From NCBI GenBank assembly GCA_963763365.1, contig CAVXOE010000015.1:1-64000 (forward strand): a DNA stretch of 64,000 nt, in the 5' to 3' direction. A program made the translations under genes and the position numbers. The notes under the pieces are model-generated. The model saw only the letters and a program-made list of their open reading frames with translations. It was not told where the DNA came from and made no database searches. Of this stretch, positions 1 through 8,137 are shown piece by piece; the stretch's first letter is position 1, and each line of letters opens with the position of its first letter. This DNA comes from VAZQ01 sp963763365. GTDB taxonomy: Bacteria > Pseudomonadota > Alphaproteobacteria > Rhizobiales > Xanthobacteraceae.

Positions 1-699
1 GGTATTCACCGCCTGGCCCGCGCCCACGAGCTTGAAATTGTCGATGATCACCTGGGTGCGATAGGCCGGCACGAACACGTCGTCGAGAACCACGTCGATG
101 CTGCCGGTCCCCTGCAGGCCGGAGACCTGCCAGGTGTCGACCTTCCGGTAGTCCTTGCGCGGCGCCAGAAAGATACGCCCCTCGGGCGGTCCGCCGGAGG
201 GAGAGGCAAGGAGTGCGCCGAGCAGCACCCAGTCGCAATGCGCGCAGCCGCTGGCGTAGCGCCAATGGCCGCTCAGACGGAAACCGCCCTCAACGGCCGT
301 GGCTTTTCCGGCGGGCATCAGCGACGAACAGATCAACGCCGTGTTGTCGCTGCCCCAGACGTCCTGCGCGGCGCGGTCGTCGAGGATCGCCATGAACCAG
401 GGATGCACACCCAGCACGCCGTAGAGCCAGGCCGACGACATATCGCCCTCGGCGAGGGCGAGCTGGATGTCATAGAAGGTGTGGAGATCCATCTCGTAAC
501 CGCCCCAGCGCCGCGGCTGCAGCACGCGGAAGAACCCCGCCTGCTGCATTTCGACGACGGTCTCGGACAGGACCTGGCGCTGTTTCCTCTGCTCCTGCGA
601 ACGTTTGGCGAGGACCGGGATCATCGCCCGTGCGTGCGCGATCAGCTCGGCGCCGGAAGGCGTCTGGGTGTCCGTGCTGATCTGTCTTACGGCTTCCAT
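1..699 (-). CDS. Flavin-dependent monooxygenase, acyl-CoA dehydrogenase fold (partial)
   Basis: The 233 N-terminal codons are present and the C-terminus lies beyond the window start. The start ATG is at 699. The sequence reads like the oxygenase part of two-component flavin monooxygenases (HsaA / 4-hydroxyphenylacetate hydroxylase group). An RRWGGYE motif is near residue 54, a helical N-terminal domain with LAEGDMSSAW follows, and the beta domain has SGHWRYASGC and VLDDVFVP. Family members hydroxylate phenolic substrates using reduced flavin from a separate reductase, which is not visible here. It is the last readable gene of a minus-strand catabolic run that includes a hydrolase and a dehydratase. 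A true acyl-CoA dehydrogenase is less likely, because the catalytic region is missing and cannot be checked. Confidence 0.75.
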   Translation of the reverse strand, partial: MEAVRQISTDTQTPSGAELIAHARAMIPVLAKRSQEQRKQRQVLSETVVEMQQAGFFRVLQPRRWGGYEMDLHTFYDIQLALAEGDMSSAWLYGVLGVHPWFMAILDDRAAQDVWGSDNTALICSSLMPAGKATAVEGGFRLSGHWRYASGCAHCDWVLLGALLASPSGGPPEGRIFLAPRKDYRKVDTWQVSGLQGTGSIDVVLDDVFVPAYRTQVIIDNFKLVGAGQAVNT

Positions 700-712
700 C
701 GCACTCTCCCGG

Positions 713-816
713 CCTCATGCTGAGGAGCGGGCGAAGCCCGCGTCTCGAAGCATGGCGGCATGTTCGGTATGCGCGGCCATCCTTCGAGCGCGCACTCGCG
801 CCTCCTCAGGATGAGG
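713..816. repeat. Palindromic intergenic repeat, CCTCATGCTGAGGAG type
   Basis: Outer arms are 713-727 and 802-816, complementary at 14 of 15 positions. Inner arms containing CTCGAAGCATG and CATCCTTCGAG extend the fold. The whole element fills the gap between two minus-strand genes. It belongs to a type of dispersed repeat common in Bradyrhizobium-like genomes, and a transcript through it would fold into a long hairpin. No mobility gene is present. Confidence 0.7.
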
Positions 817-829
817 CCGAGCGGCCCCG

Positions 830-1542
830 TCATTCCGCCGCCGCAAGGCCCTTCGGGGCATTGCGCTTGAGCAAACCGGTCAGCTTGTCGGTCGACATGA
901 TGTCACCGAAGTTCAGGTAGAACGACGTGAGCGAGGCGTTGTGTTCCTCGTCGCTCATCGCGGCGTTGCCGTCGGTCACCATGACGGTGCGGAAATTGAG
1001 CATCATGGCGTCGCGCGCCGTCAACTCGCGGCGGACATTGGTGACCGTGCCGGTGATCAGAACCGTGTCGACGCCGCGCGCACGCAACACGTCGGCGAAA
1101 TTCGACGAGCCCTGGATGAAGGCACTGTAGCGCCTCTTCTCGACGATCAGGTCGTCCTTGTGCACGTCGAGCGAGGACCACAGTTCGTGCCCCTTGCTGT
1201 CGGCGGTGAGCGCCTCGATGCGCTTGGCGCCGCTCTCCGGCGTGGCCATCTCGTAGTAGACCGACCAGCTCTTGAGCACTTCGGGCGCGCATGCGGTCTT
1301 GATCCAGACGACAGTGCCGCCGGTCGCGCGCACCGCCTGCGCGAGGCGGTTGATGTTGGGCACGATGTCCTCGGCCATCGGGCAGAGCGCGTGCGCCACG
1401 CCTTCGAGCATGAGAGGCGTTCTGCCATGTCGACCACGACCAGCGCGGTCTTCGCCGGATCGATGCCTTCGTTGACCAGTTCGCGGCCGCGCTTGGCGAT
1501 GACGCGATCGACGACCGATTGCGGGATGGACAATTGATGCAT
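830..1542 (-). pseudogene. Isochorismatase-like cysteine hydrolase, frameshifted and lacking its catalytic Cys
   Basis: The N-terminus (start ATG at 1542, with ALVVVDM near residue 35) and the remainder (frame of 830-1411, from MLEGVAHALC to the end) lie in different frames. Between ATG at 1428 and ATG at 1411 there are 14 bases, where the family motif DMQNAFML needs 12, so two extra bases break the frame. In the conserved TNVCCE-type motif the sequence reads TNVRRE, so the nucleophilic cysteine is replaced by arginine (TGC to CGC, twice). Other family sequence is well kept (TARDAMMLNF, DEEHNASL). Intact relatives hydrolyse amide-like bonds in ureido compounds. Frameshift plus loss of the nucleophile indicates a decaying gene, although an assembly error could explain the frameshift alone. 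Confidence 0.75.
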
Positions 1543-1621
1543 GGGAACCTCCGGTTACGCCTCGCTTCGAGGCATTATCGTGCCGGATGCGCCCGAGAGC
1601 AATTGCGAACCGCGCGACCGC

Positions 1622-2353
1622 TCACAGCTTGCCGGCGAACGCATCCGATATGAACGAATGCGCGAGCGCATAGGCGTGCCGGGAGACCGCCTCGTCGTAG
1701 ACCGCCACGCCCGGCACGTTCACCCCAACATCGGTGAAGGCATGCACCACCCCACCCCAGGTCATCAGCGCCCAGCGCGCCCCCGCGGCTTCCATCTCCG
1801 CCTCGAACGCGTCGCGCTCGGCCTTGGGCGCGATCGGGTCAGCGGCGCCGTGCACCGCCAGCACCTTCGCCTTGATGTCGCCGGCCTTCGCCGGTTGCGG
1901 GGTTGAGAGACTGCCGTGCAGCGAGATCACAGCCTGCACGTCGGCGCCGGTGCGCGCGAGGTCGAGCACGTTGAGGCCGCCGAAGCAGAAGCCGATCGCC
2001 GCCCGGCGGGTAATGTCGCCGACCGCGCGCCGGTCGGCTTCACGCGTCAAGGTGTCGAGCGCGGCCGCGATCCGCCGGCGCATGGTCGGCGGATCGGACA
2101 TGATCGGACGCAGGAACTCCATCGGATCCTCGGTCCCGACCGGACCGTTGCCCTCCCCGAACATGTCGGCGACGAAGACGACGTAACGGTCGGCGGCGAG
2201 CATCTGGCCGGTTTCGATCGCCGGCTTGATTACGCCGCGCCAGTTGGGCGCCACCAGCAGCAGCGGCCTTGGCTGCTTGACGTTCTCATCGAAGATGAGC
2301 GCGCCGCGGCAGCTCAGGCCTGCGGCGGAATAGAAAATGCTCTCAACGGCCAT
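1622..2353 (-). CDS. Dienelactone hydrolase family protein
   Basis: This is a 243-residue alpha/beta hydrolase. The start at 2353 is preceded by GGGGAGGA at good spacing, so the ten extra upstream codons are not used. Catalytic residues are visible: nucleophile Cys123 in GFCFGG, Asp172 in HGAADP and His204 in GVVHAF. Family members open enol-lactone rings (as in chloroaromatic degradation) or act as carboxyesterases, in the cytoplasm. It lies in the same orientation as the upstream IlvD/Edd-type dehydratase and the downstream isochorismatase remnant, so a shared catabolic role is plausible. The natural substrate cannot be deduced. Confidence 0.85.
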   Translation of the reverse strand: MAVESIFYSAAGLSCRGALIFDENVKQPRPLLLVAPNWRGVIKPAIETGQMLAADRYVVFVADMFGEGNGPVGTEDPMEFLRPIMSDPPTMRRRIAAALDTLTREADRRAVGDITRRAAIGFCFGGLNVLDLARTGADVQAVISLHGSLSTPQPAKAGDIKAKVLAVHGAADPIAPKAERDAFEAEMEAAGARWALMTWGGVVHAFTDVGVNVPGVAVYDEAVSRHAYALAHSFISDAFAGKL

Positions 2354-2403
2354 CGGTGTCCTCCCCTGTGCGTCCCAAGCCAAATCCCGATCCGACTTTA
2401 CCC

Positions 2404-2492
2404 GTCATTGCGAGCGCAGCGAAGCAATCCGGCGCCGCACCCATGAAGTGTGGTTTGCTTCGTGGCCCCGCTTTGGGGCTCCTCGCAATGAC
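2404..2492. repeat. Palindromic intergenic repeat, GTCATTGCGAG...CTCGCAATGAC type
   Basis: The arms GTCATTGCGAG (2404-2414) and CTCGCAATGAC (2482-2492) are perfect complements. Inner segments GAAGCAATCC and GGTTTGCTTC also pair. It sits between two minus-strand genes (dehydratase and dienelactone hydrolase). This matches the dispersed hairpin repeats of Bradyrhizobium-like genomes. The intergenic stretch 2354-2582 holds nothing else that can be recognised. Confidence 0.75.
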
Positions 2493-2582
2493 CGCTACGG
2501 CGAGCAAAGCACGCAAGCTGAAGTTATTTAAGGCGCGCCCCGCGCGGCCAAATGCCTTCGTCGGCCGGGCTGCAGCCGCGCG

Positions 2583-4289
2583 TCATCTGGCGGCCGGCCG
2601 CAAAAACGCGAAGTCGCAGCCTTCGTCAGCCCCGAGGATTTCTTGTGCATAGAGCTTGGAGTAGCCGCGCGTCGGCTCATCCAACACCGGCTTTGTGGTG
2701 GCGGCGCGCCTTTGCAACTCGGCGTCCTCGACCTTCAGCTCGATGCGGCGGTCCTTGACCGAGAGCCCGATGCGGTCGCCGTTGCGGACGAGTCCGAGCG
2801 GCCCGCCGGAGGCCGAATCCGGCGTGATGTGCAGCACGATGGTGCCGAAGGCGGTGCCGCTCATGCGCGCGTCCGAGATGCGGATCATGTCCTTGACGCC
2901 GGCCTGCGCGAGCTTCTTCGGAATCGGCAGATAACCCGCCTCCGGCATGCATTCGGGCGCGCGCGGGCCGGCATTTTGCAGCACCAGCACGTCCTGCGGC
3001 GCCACATCGAGCGCCGGGTCGTCGACCCGCGCCGCCAGATCGGCGAGCGAGGAGAACACCACCGCCCTGCCCTCGTGCTCGAACAGCCGCGGGTCGGCGG
3101 CCGAACGCTTGAGGATCGCGCCTTTGGGCGCGATGTTGCCGAACAGCGAGACGAGCCCGCCCTGCGGTTCAAATGGCTGATCGCGCGACGCGATGATCGA
3201 ACGGTCGATCCACGGATTGCCCTCGTGCGCGAGGCGCTCACCTAAAGTCTCGCCGGTCACCGTCATGCAGTCCAGGTGGAGAAGCGGTTGCAATTCGCGC
3301 AGCAGGACGCCCATGCTGCCGGACGCCGCGAAGTCCTCCATGTAGCCGTTACCGACCGGCTTCAGGTTGACCAGCACCGGCGTGGTGTCGGAGAGAGCGT
3401 TGAGCCGGTCGAGCGTCACGGTGACGCCGGCGCGCCCCGCGATGGCCGTGAGATGGATCACCGCGTTGGTCGAGCCGCCCAAGGCCAGCAGCACGCGCAG
3501 CGCATTCTCCACCGACTTCGCGTTCACGATGCGGTCGGGCGTCAGCTTCGAGCCGATGAGCTTCACCGCCAAAGCGCCGGTCGCCTCGGCGGCGCGCAGG
3601 CGGTCGGCATGCACCGCCGGGATCGCAGCCGTGCCGGGCACGATCATGCCGAGGGCCTCGGCGATGCAGGCCATGGTGGAGGCGGTCCCCATCACTGCGC
3701 AGGTGCCGGCGGTGACGGCGAGCTGGCCCTCGACCTGTGAGATTTCCTCCGCACTGACATCGCCCGCGCGATAGCGCGCCCAGAACCGCCGGCAGTCCGT
3801 GCAGGCGCCGAGCCGTTCGCCGCGATGGCGTCCGGTCATCATGGGTCCGGCGACCAGCATGACGGCGGGCCGCCCGGCCGAGACCGCGCCCATCAGTTGC
3901 GCCGGCACGGTCTTGTCGCAGCCGCCCATCAGCACGACCGCGTCCATCGGCTGGGCGCAAATCATCTCCTCGGTGTCGATCGACATCAGGTTGCGGTATT
4001 TCAGGCTGGTCGGATTGAGGAAAACCTCGCCGAGCGAGATGGTCGGGAATTCGACCGGCAGCGCGCCCGCCGCCAGCACGCCGCGCTTCACCGCATCGAG
4101 CAGTTCGGGAAAATGCCGGTGGCAGTTGTTGTAGCCCGAGCCGGTGTTGGCGATGCCGACCACCGGCTTCTCCAGCATCGCGCGCGAATAGCCCATGGAC
4201 TGCAGGAACGACCGCCGCAGGTAGAGCGAGAAATCCCGGTCGCCGTAGTTGGTGAGGCCGTGCGCGAAGCCGTGAATGCCGTCAGTCAT
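2583..4289 (-). CDS. IlvD/Edd family dehydratase
   Basis: This 568-residue protein is the usual length for the dihydroxy-acid / sugar-acid dehydratase family, which removes water from a 2,3-dihydroxy acid to give a 2-oxo acid. Iron-sulfur ligands are placed as expected: Cys56 (NNCHRHF), Cys124 (GGCDKTVPA, with the metal-site Lys126) and Cys197 (GTCAVMGTAST). The context (hydrolase, monooxygenase, no other ilv genes) favours a catabolic sugar-acid or related dehydratase over the biosynthetic IlvD. It is the first gene of the minus-strand run at the left edge. The exact substrate is not readable from sequence. Confidence 0.85.
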   Translation of the reverse strand: MTDGIHGFAHGLTNYGDRDFSLYLRRSFLQSMGYSRAMLEKPVVGIANTGSGYNNCHRHFPELLDAVKRGVLAAGALPVEFPTISLGEVFLNPTSLKYRNLMSIDTEEMICAQPMDAVVLMGGCDKTVPAQLMGAVSAGRPAVMLVAGPMMTGRHRGERLGACTDCRRFWARYRAGDVSAEEISQVEGQLAVTAGTCAVMGTASTMACIAEALGMIVPGTAAIPAVHADRLRAAEATGALAVKLIGSKLTPDRIVNAKSVENALRVLLALGGSTNAVIHLTAIAGRAGVTVTLDRLNALSDTTPVLVNLKPVGNGYMEDFAASGSMGVLLRELQPLLHLDCMTVTGETLGERLAHEGNPWIDRSIIASRDQPFEPQGGLVSLFGNIAPKGAILKRSAADPRLFEHEGRAVVFSSLADLAARVDDPALDVAPQDVLVLQNAGPRAPECMPEAGYLPIPKKLAQAGVKDMIRISDARMSGTAFGTIVLHITPDSASGGPLGLVRNGDRIGLSVKDRRIELKVEDAELQRRAATTKPVLDEPTRGYSKLYAQEILGADEGCDFAFLRPAAR

Positions 4290-4499
4290 TGCGAATTGCT
4301 TGCCCGAAGAACGCGAACTCCGGCCGGCGCCGGATGTTCAGCGCCGCGGCCGAGTGCCGTCGGATGCTAATGCACTGACTTCCCGTGCGCCACCCGAAGG
4401 GCCGTCCACCGCCCCTTCTCCCGGCAGGTATTTCATCGCTCCTGAAAGCGGACTATGCTTGCGGAGCGTTTCCGCACCGCCTCGGTCGAAGGGGATTTC

Positions 4500-5009
4500 A
4501 TGCAGCCTCGCCATTTGTCGCTCATGGCCGCCGCTTCCAGCATCAGCATGGCGCTGATGGCGACCGCAAATGCTCAAGGGACCGCCGCCAAGCGGCTGTT
4601 CTTCGAGGGCGACCTGGTCCGCGGCGCGCAGCAGGGCGCGCCCGGCCCGTTCTGCGTTCTCAACAACCAGTTCAAGCGGCTGGAGAAGGTGGTCTGGCGA
4701 ATTCGCGTGCTCGACGAGGCCGGCAAGTCGCTCGACGGCAGCGGGTTGAAGAGCCTGGTGGTCGAATTGCCGGACGGCCGGAAGCTCGACGCCAAGTACG
4801 GCCCACACCCGCCGCCCGCGCAGGGTACTGCCACCGACCATTTCTGGACGGCGATCTGGATCATTCCGACCAGCTATCCGAGCGGCACGTTCGCCTACAA
4901 GGTCACCGCCACGGACCTCGACGGCAAGTCGCAGACCTGGGAGCCGTTCAAGCGCGACCCGTCGCAGTTGCAGGTCGTCGCCGGCGAAATCGAGATCAAG
5001 AAGCCTTAA
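4500..5009 (+). CDS. Exported protein of unknown function
   Basis: This is a 169-residue protein with a signal peptide (hydrophobic stretch to about residue 26, cleavage after ANAQ). The start at 4500 is chosen because AAGGGG precedes it and because the in-frame upstream codons would spoil the signal peptide. The mature part is beta-rich (FFEGDLVRGAQ, VVWRIRVLD, SYPSGTFAYKVTATD), like a single immunoglobulin-type domain. It ends 33 nt before a second secreted protein on the same strand, with which it probably forms an operon. No family could be named. A periplasmic partner of the next gene product is the simplest reading. Confidence 0.7.
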   Translation: MQPRHLSLMAAASSISMALMATANAQGTAAKRLFFEGDLVRGAQQGAPGPFCVLNNQFKRLEKVVWRIRVLDEAGKSLDGSGLKSLVVELPDGRKLDAKYGPHPPPAQGTATDHFWTAIWIIPTSYPSGTFAYKVTATDLDGKSQTWEPFKRDPSQLQVVAGEIEIKKP

Positions 5010-5042
5010 GGCCGTAAGTTCCTCCGACCGCAGGATTCCGCC

Positions 5043-6536
5043 ATGACGATGGGCTTTGTCAGCGCGCGGCGCACGATGTTGGCCGCCGCGTTCGCTGTCT
5101 TCGCGTTCGCTTCCACCGGCGCGGTTCAGGCAGCGCCGCGGGCGACCGAACTCGGGCCGGAAGTCGCGATCAGCGAGCCCAGCGGCGGCTATGTCGGGCG
5201 GCTTGAGGTCAGCCCGGCGCATGGTCCCGTGGGTACGCCGCTCACGGTGGCGGGCGAAGGCTTCGCTCCCGGGCAGGAGGTCGAAGTCGTCTGGCGGACG
5301 GTGAAAGGGCGCTGGAAGGTCACCCTGGCCGAGTATTTCGGCCGCGAGTTCGCGCCGGTCGCATACCGGATCGCGACGGTGAAGAGCGACCAAGCCGGCC
5401 GGATCAAGGCGAGCTTCGTCGCTCCGGAGGATTTCGGCTTCCAGCATGACATCGTGGTGCAGCAGGCGGGCCGCCTGCTCACGCAGACCGCCTTCAACCT
5501 CGACATGACGGTGAGGCTCACCGGAGCGAACAGCGGTCCGATCGGCACGCCGATTGGCATCGAGGTCACCGGCATCGGCTGGCGCGAACTCGAAGGAAGC
5601 TGGGTGCTCCTCTACGACAACAAGTTCACCGGCTTCATGTCGGTCGTGACGACCGGCGGTACTGCCCGATTCGACCTGCCGGCCACCGGCCACGTCGGCC
5701 GCCATATCATCGAGATTCAACACTCGGACTTCGGCTCGCCCTATCGCAACACCCAGCAGTCGCCGGTGCCGGATCGGCCGGTTTTCCACCTCACCTTCAC
5801 GATCACGCCGGGCGACCCGGTGATGCCGCCGGCGGCCGCCTCGCAGGCGCAAACGCAGGTGCGCTCACTGCCGCCGCAGGGTGACCTCGTCGCGACTCCG
5901 GCCTTTTCGGGGGTTGGAGCGCCAGTCGCGGTTCAGGGCGGCGGTTTCGAGCCCGGCAAGACCTACGAACTGAACTGGAACACCGTCGTCGGCAATCGCA
6001 TGAGCGGCCGCGGCTGGGAGGAAAAGGCCAAGGTCGTCGCGCAAGCGACAGCCGATTCGGCCGGGCGGGCGGAATTCCGCTTCAACACGCCGGACGACCT
6101 CGGCGGCGTCCATAATCTCTGGGTCGACGCCGGCGGCACGAAAAAGCAGGGCGCGTTCTGGATCGCCCCAACCGCCTTCCCGCTCGACGTGATGCGCGGG
6201 CCGGTGGGAACGACCTTCCGCATCCACCTCAAGGGCGTCGGCTGGAGCGAGACCGCCAACATCTACACGGTGGTCTACGACAACGGCACCAGCGGCTACG
6301 CCTGCGCCTTCAACAGCCAGGGCGACGTCGAAATCTTCCTGCAGGCGACCGGCGAGCCGGGCTGGCATTTCATCGATCTCTACCCGGCCATCTACAAGGG
6401 CAAGGAGACGCGGCCCAACAACTATCGCCTGCCGCAACTCACCTATGCGGCCGATCATCCCGGCGAGGACCTGCCCCGCTTCCGCTTCGCCTTCGAGGTC
6501 ACCCCCGACACGCGCGGCGCCGCAATTGGACAGTGA
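5043..6536 (+). CDS. Secreted protein with duplicated two-domain (A-B-A-B) beta-sandwich module
   Basis: This is a 497-residue protein with a signal peptide ending near VQAAPR. The mature chain has two copies of a pair of domains. A-type domains start with GPVGTPLTVAGEGF (about 60-75) and GVGAPVAVQGGGF (about 291-303). B-type domains carry GPIGTPIGIEVTGIGW with LLYDN and GHVGRHIIE, and GPVGTTFRIHLKGVGW with VVYDN and GEPGWHFID. The GxxGTxxxxxGxGF/W motif is typical of IPT/Ig-like folds that often bind ligands or partners outside the membrane. It follows another exported protein in the same direction. No enzyme motif is visible, and the function is unknown. Confidence 0.75.
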   Translation: MTMGFVSARRTMLAAAFAVFAFASTGAVQAAPRATELGPEVAISEPSGGYVGRLEVSPAHGPVGTPLTVAGEGFAPGQEVEVVWRTVKGRWKVTLAEYFGREFAPVAYRIATVKSDQAGRIKASFVAPEDFGFQHDIVVQQAGRLLTQTAFNLDMTVRLTGANSGPIGTPIGIEVTGIGWRELEGSWVLLYDNKFTGFMSVVTTGGTARFDLPATGHVGRHIIEIQHSDFGSPYRNTQQSPVPDRPVFHLTFTITPGDPVMPPAAASQAQTQVRSLPPQGDLVATPAFSGVGAPVAVQGGGFEPGKTYELNWNTVVGNRMSGRGWEEKAKVVAQATADSAGRAEFRFNTPDDLGGVHNLWVDAGGTKKQGAFWIAPTAFPLDVMRGPVGTTFRIHLKGVGWSETANIYTVVYDNGTSGYACAFNSQGDVEIFLQATGEPGWHFIDLYPAIYKGKETRPNNYRLPQLTYAADHPGEDLPRFRFAFEVTPDTRGAAIGQ

Positions 6537-6569
6537 TTTCTGCTGAATTTCCTCGAATTTTCCCTGCCA

Positions 6570-6587
6570 GGCGGCCTGCGAGCCGCC
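6570..6587 (+). terminator. Possible hairpin terminator
   Basis: GGCGGC (6570-6575) and GCCGCC (6582-6587) can pair over a 6-nt loop, 34 nt after the stop codon at 6536. A TTTT stretch follows only eight bases later, so a rho-independent role is weakly supported. Confidence 0.3.
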
Positions 6588-6610
6588 CGCGGCGGTTTTC
6601 CATCGCGCCT

Positions 6611-6624
6611 TTGATCAGCATCAA
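6611..6624 (+). promoter_or_regulatory. Perfect FNR/FixK-type box upstream of hemA
   Basis: TTGAT-CAGC-ATCAA matches the TTGATnnnnATCAA consensus at every defined position. It ends 116 nt before the hemA start codon, leaving room for class II activation with a transcript start near 6659. Control of hemA by FnrL or FixK under low oxygen is established in Rhodobacter and Bradyrhizobium, and the regulator gene itself is not in this window. A further inverted repeat, GGAACGC (6671-6677) with GCGTTCC (6697-6703), lies between the box and the gene and could be a second control site. Confidence 0.75.
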
Positions 6625-6740
6625 ACGGCGCGGCCAGAAATCGCGCCATGGGTGCCTCGACAAGGGACCTGGAACGCCTCTAATAATAATCTGAGAGCGT
6701 TCCAAAGAAGGCGCCACGGCCGGCCGGGAGACTGCAAACC

Positions 6741-7970
6741 ATGAATTACGACGCGTATTTCGCGGACGCCCTTGCCCGGCTGCGGGACGAACGGCGCTAC
6801 CGGGTGTTTGCCGATCTCGAACGCCAGGCCGGCCGCTTTCCCCGCGCCATCTGGCATTCGCCCGCCGGACCGCGCGACGTCATCGTCTGGTGCTCCAACG
6901 ACTACCTCGGCATGGGCCAGCACCCCAAGGTGATCGGCGCCATGGTCGAGACCGCGACCCGCATGGGCACCGGCGCCGGCGGCACGCGCAACATCGCAGG
7001 CACCAATCATCCGCTCGTCAATCTCGAGCATGAGCTTGCCGACCTGCACCGCAAGGAGGCGGCCCTCGTCTTCACCTCGGGCTACGTCTCGAACGAGACC
7101 GGCATCTCGACCATGGTCAAGCTGATGCCGAACTGCCTGATCCTCTCGGACGCCTGGAACCACAACTCGATGATCGAGGGTGTGCGGCAGTCGGGCGCCG
7201 AGAAGCAGATTTTCCGCCATAACGACATGGCGCATCTCGAAGAGCTGTTGCGCGACGCCGATCCGCAGCGCCCGAAGTTGATCGTGTTCGAGACGCTCTA
7301 CTCGATGGACGGCGATACCGCTCCGATCAACCGCATCTGCGACCTCGCCGAGCGCTACGGCGCGATGACTTATGCGGACGAGGTGCACGCGGTCGGCATG
7401 TACGGGCCGCGCGGCGGCGGCCAGGGCGAACTGCAAGGCGTGATGGGGCGCATCGACGTGATCGAGGGTACGCTCGCCAAGGCGTTCGGCTGCCTCGGCG
7501 GCTACATCACCGGCAGCTCGCACCTGATCGACGCCGTGCGCAGCTATGCGCCCGGCTTCATCTTCACCACCGCGCTACCGCCGGCGATCTGCGCCGCCGC
7601 AGCCGCCGCCATCCGCCATCTCAAGACCTCGACCTTCGAGCGCGAGCGCCACCAGGAGCGCGCCGCGCGCGTGAAGGCGGTGCTCAATTCGGCCGGCCTG
7701 CCGGTGATGGCAAACGACACCCACATCGTGCCGGTGTTCGTCGGCGATCCGGAGAAGTGCAAGGAGGCGACCGACCTCCTGCTCGAAGAGCACGGCATCT
7801 ATATCCAGCCGATCAACTACCCGACCGTGCCGAAGGGCTCCGAGCGGCTGCGCATCACGCCGTCGCCCTATCACGAGGATGCGTTGATCGATGCGCTCGC
7901 CGAGGCGCTGGTCGATGTCTGGGAACGGCTCGGGCTTCAGCTCAAGGGCCGCGCGCTGGCGGCGGAGTAG
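6741..7970 (+). CDS. hemA: 5-aminolevulinate synthase
   Basis: This PLP enzyme of 409 residues condenses glycine and succinyl-CoA to 5-aminolevulinate, the first step of haem synthesis in alphaproteobacteria (C4 pathway). The PLP lysine is Lys247 in GTLAKAFGCLGG. Other family motifs are CSNDYLGMGQHP (51-62), TGAGGTRNIAGTNHP (77-91) and ADEVHAVGMYG (212-222). The start at 6741 follows GGGAG. Length and conservation are typical and complete. It appears to be transcribed alone, from a promoter carrying an FNR/FixK-type box about 120 nt upstream, which fits oxygen control of haem synthesis. Confidence 0.97.
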   Translation: MNYDAYFADALARLRDERRYRVFADLERQAGRFPRAIWHSPAGPRDVIVWCSNDYLGMGQHPKVIGAMVETATRMGTGAGGTRNIAGTNHPLVNLEHELADLHRKEAALVFTSGYVSNETGISTMVKLMPNCLILSDAWNHNSMIEGVRQSGAEKQIFRHNDMAHLEELLRDADPQRPKLIVFETLYSMDGDTAPINRICDLAERYGAMTYADEVHAVGMYGPRGGGQGELQGVMGRIDVIEGTLAKAFGCLGGYITGSSHLIDAVRSYAPGFIFTTALPPAICAAAAAAIRHLKTSTFERERHQERAARVKAVLNSAGLPVMANDTHIVPVFVGDPEKCKEATDLLLEEHGIYIQPINYPTVPKGSERLRITPSPYHEDALIDALAEALVDVWERLGLQLKGRALAAE

Positions 7971-8020
7971 CTCTTCGGCCGGACGACCGCGCTGCGGCGT
8001 CTGACGATTTACTCACGGTT

Positions 8021-8069
8021 GACCACATCGGAGAAACGGCCCGCGGAGCGCTTGTCCGCCGAGGTGGTC
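8021..8069. other. Inverted repeat / possible RNA hairpin between hemA and the next gene
   Basis: GACCACATCGG (8021-8031) and CCGAGGTGGTC (8059-8069) pair at 10 of 11 positions, and CGGA...TCCG pair inside the loop. There is no U-tract after it, so it is not a classical terminator. It may be a transcript-end structure or a protein site. Confidence 0.35.
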
Positions 8070-8137
8070 GGGTTGTGCCGCTCCGCGTTAGCCACTAACC
8101 TTTGCGGCGCGTACTCTGATCGTCAGGCCCGGGAACG

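Noticed and set aside
4338..5852. Minus-strand open frame (504 codons) across two secreted-protein genes
   Set aside because: It spans two genes with signal peptides and ribosome sites on the plus strand and has shadow-type composition.
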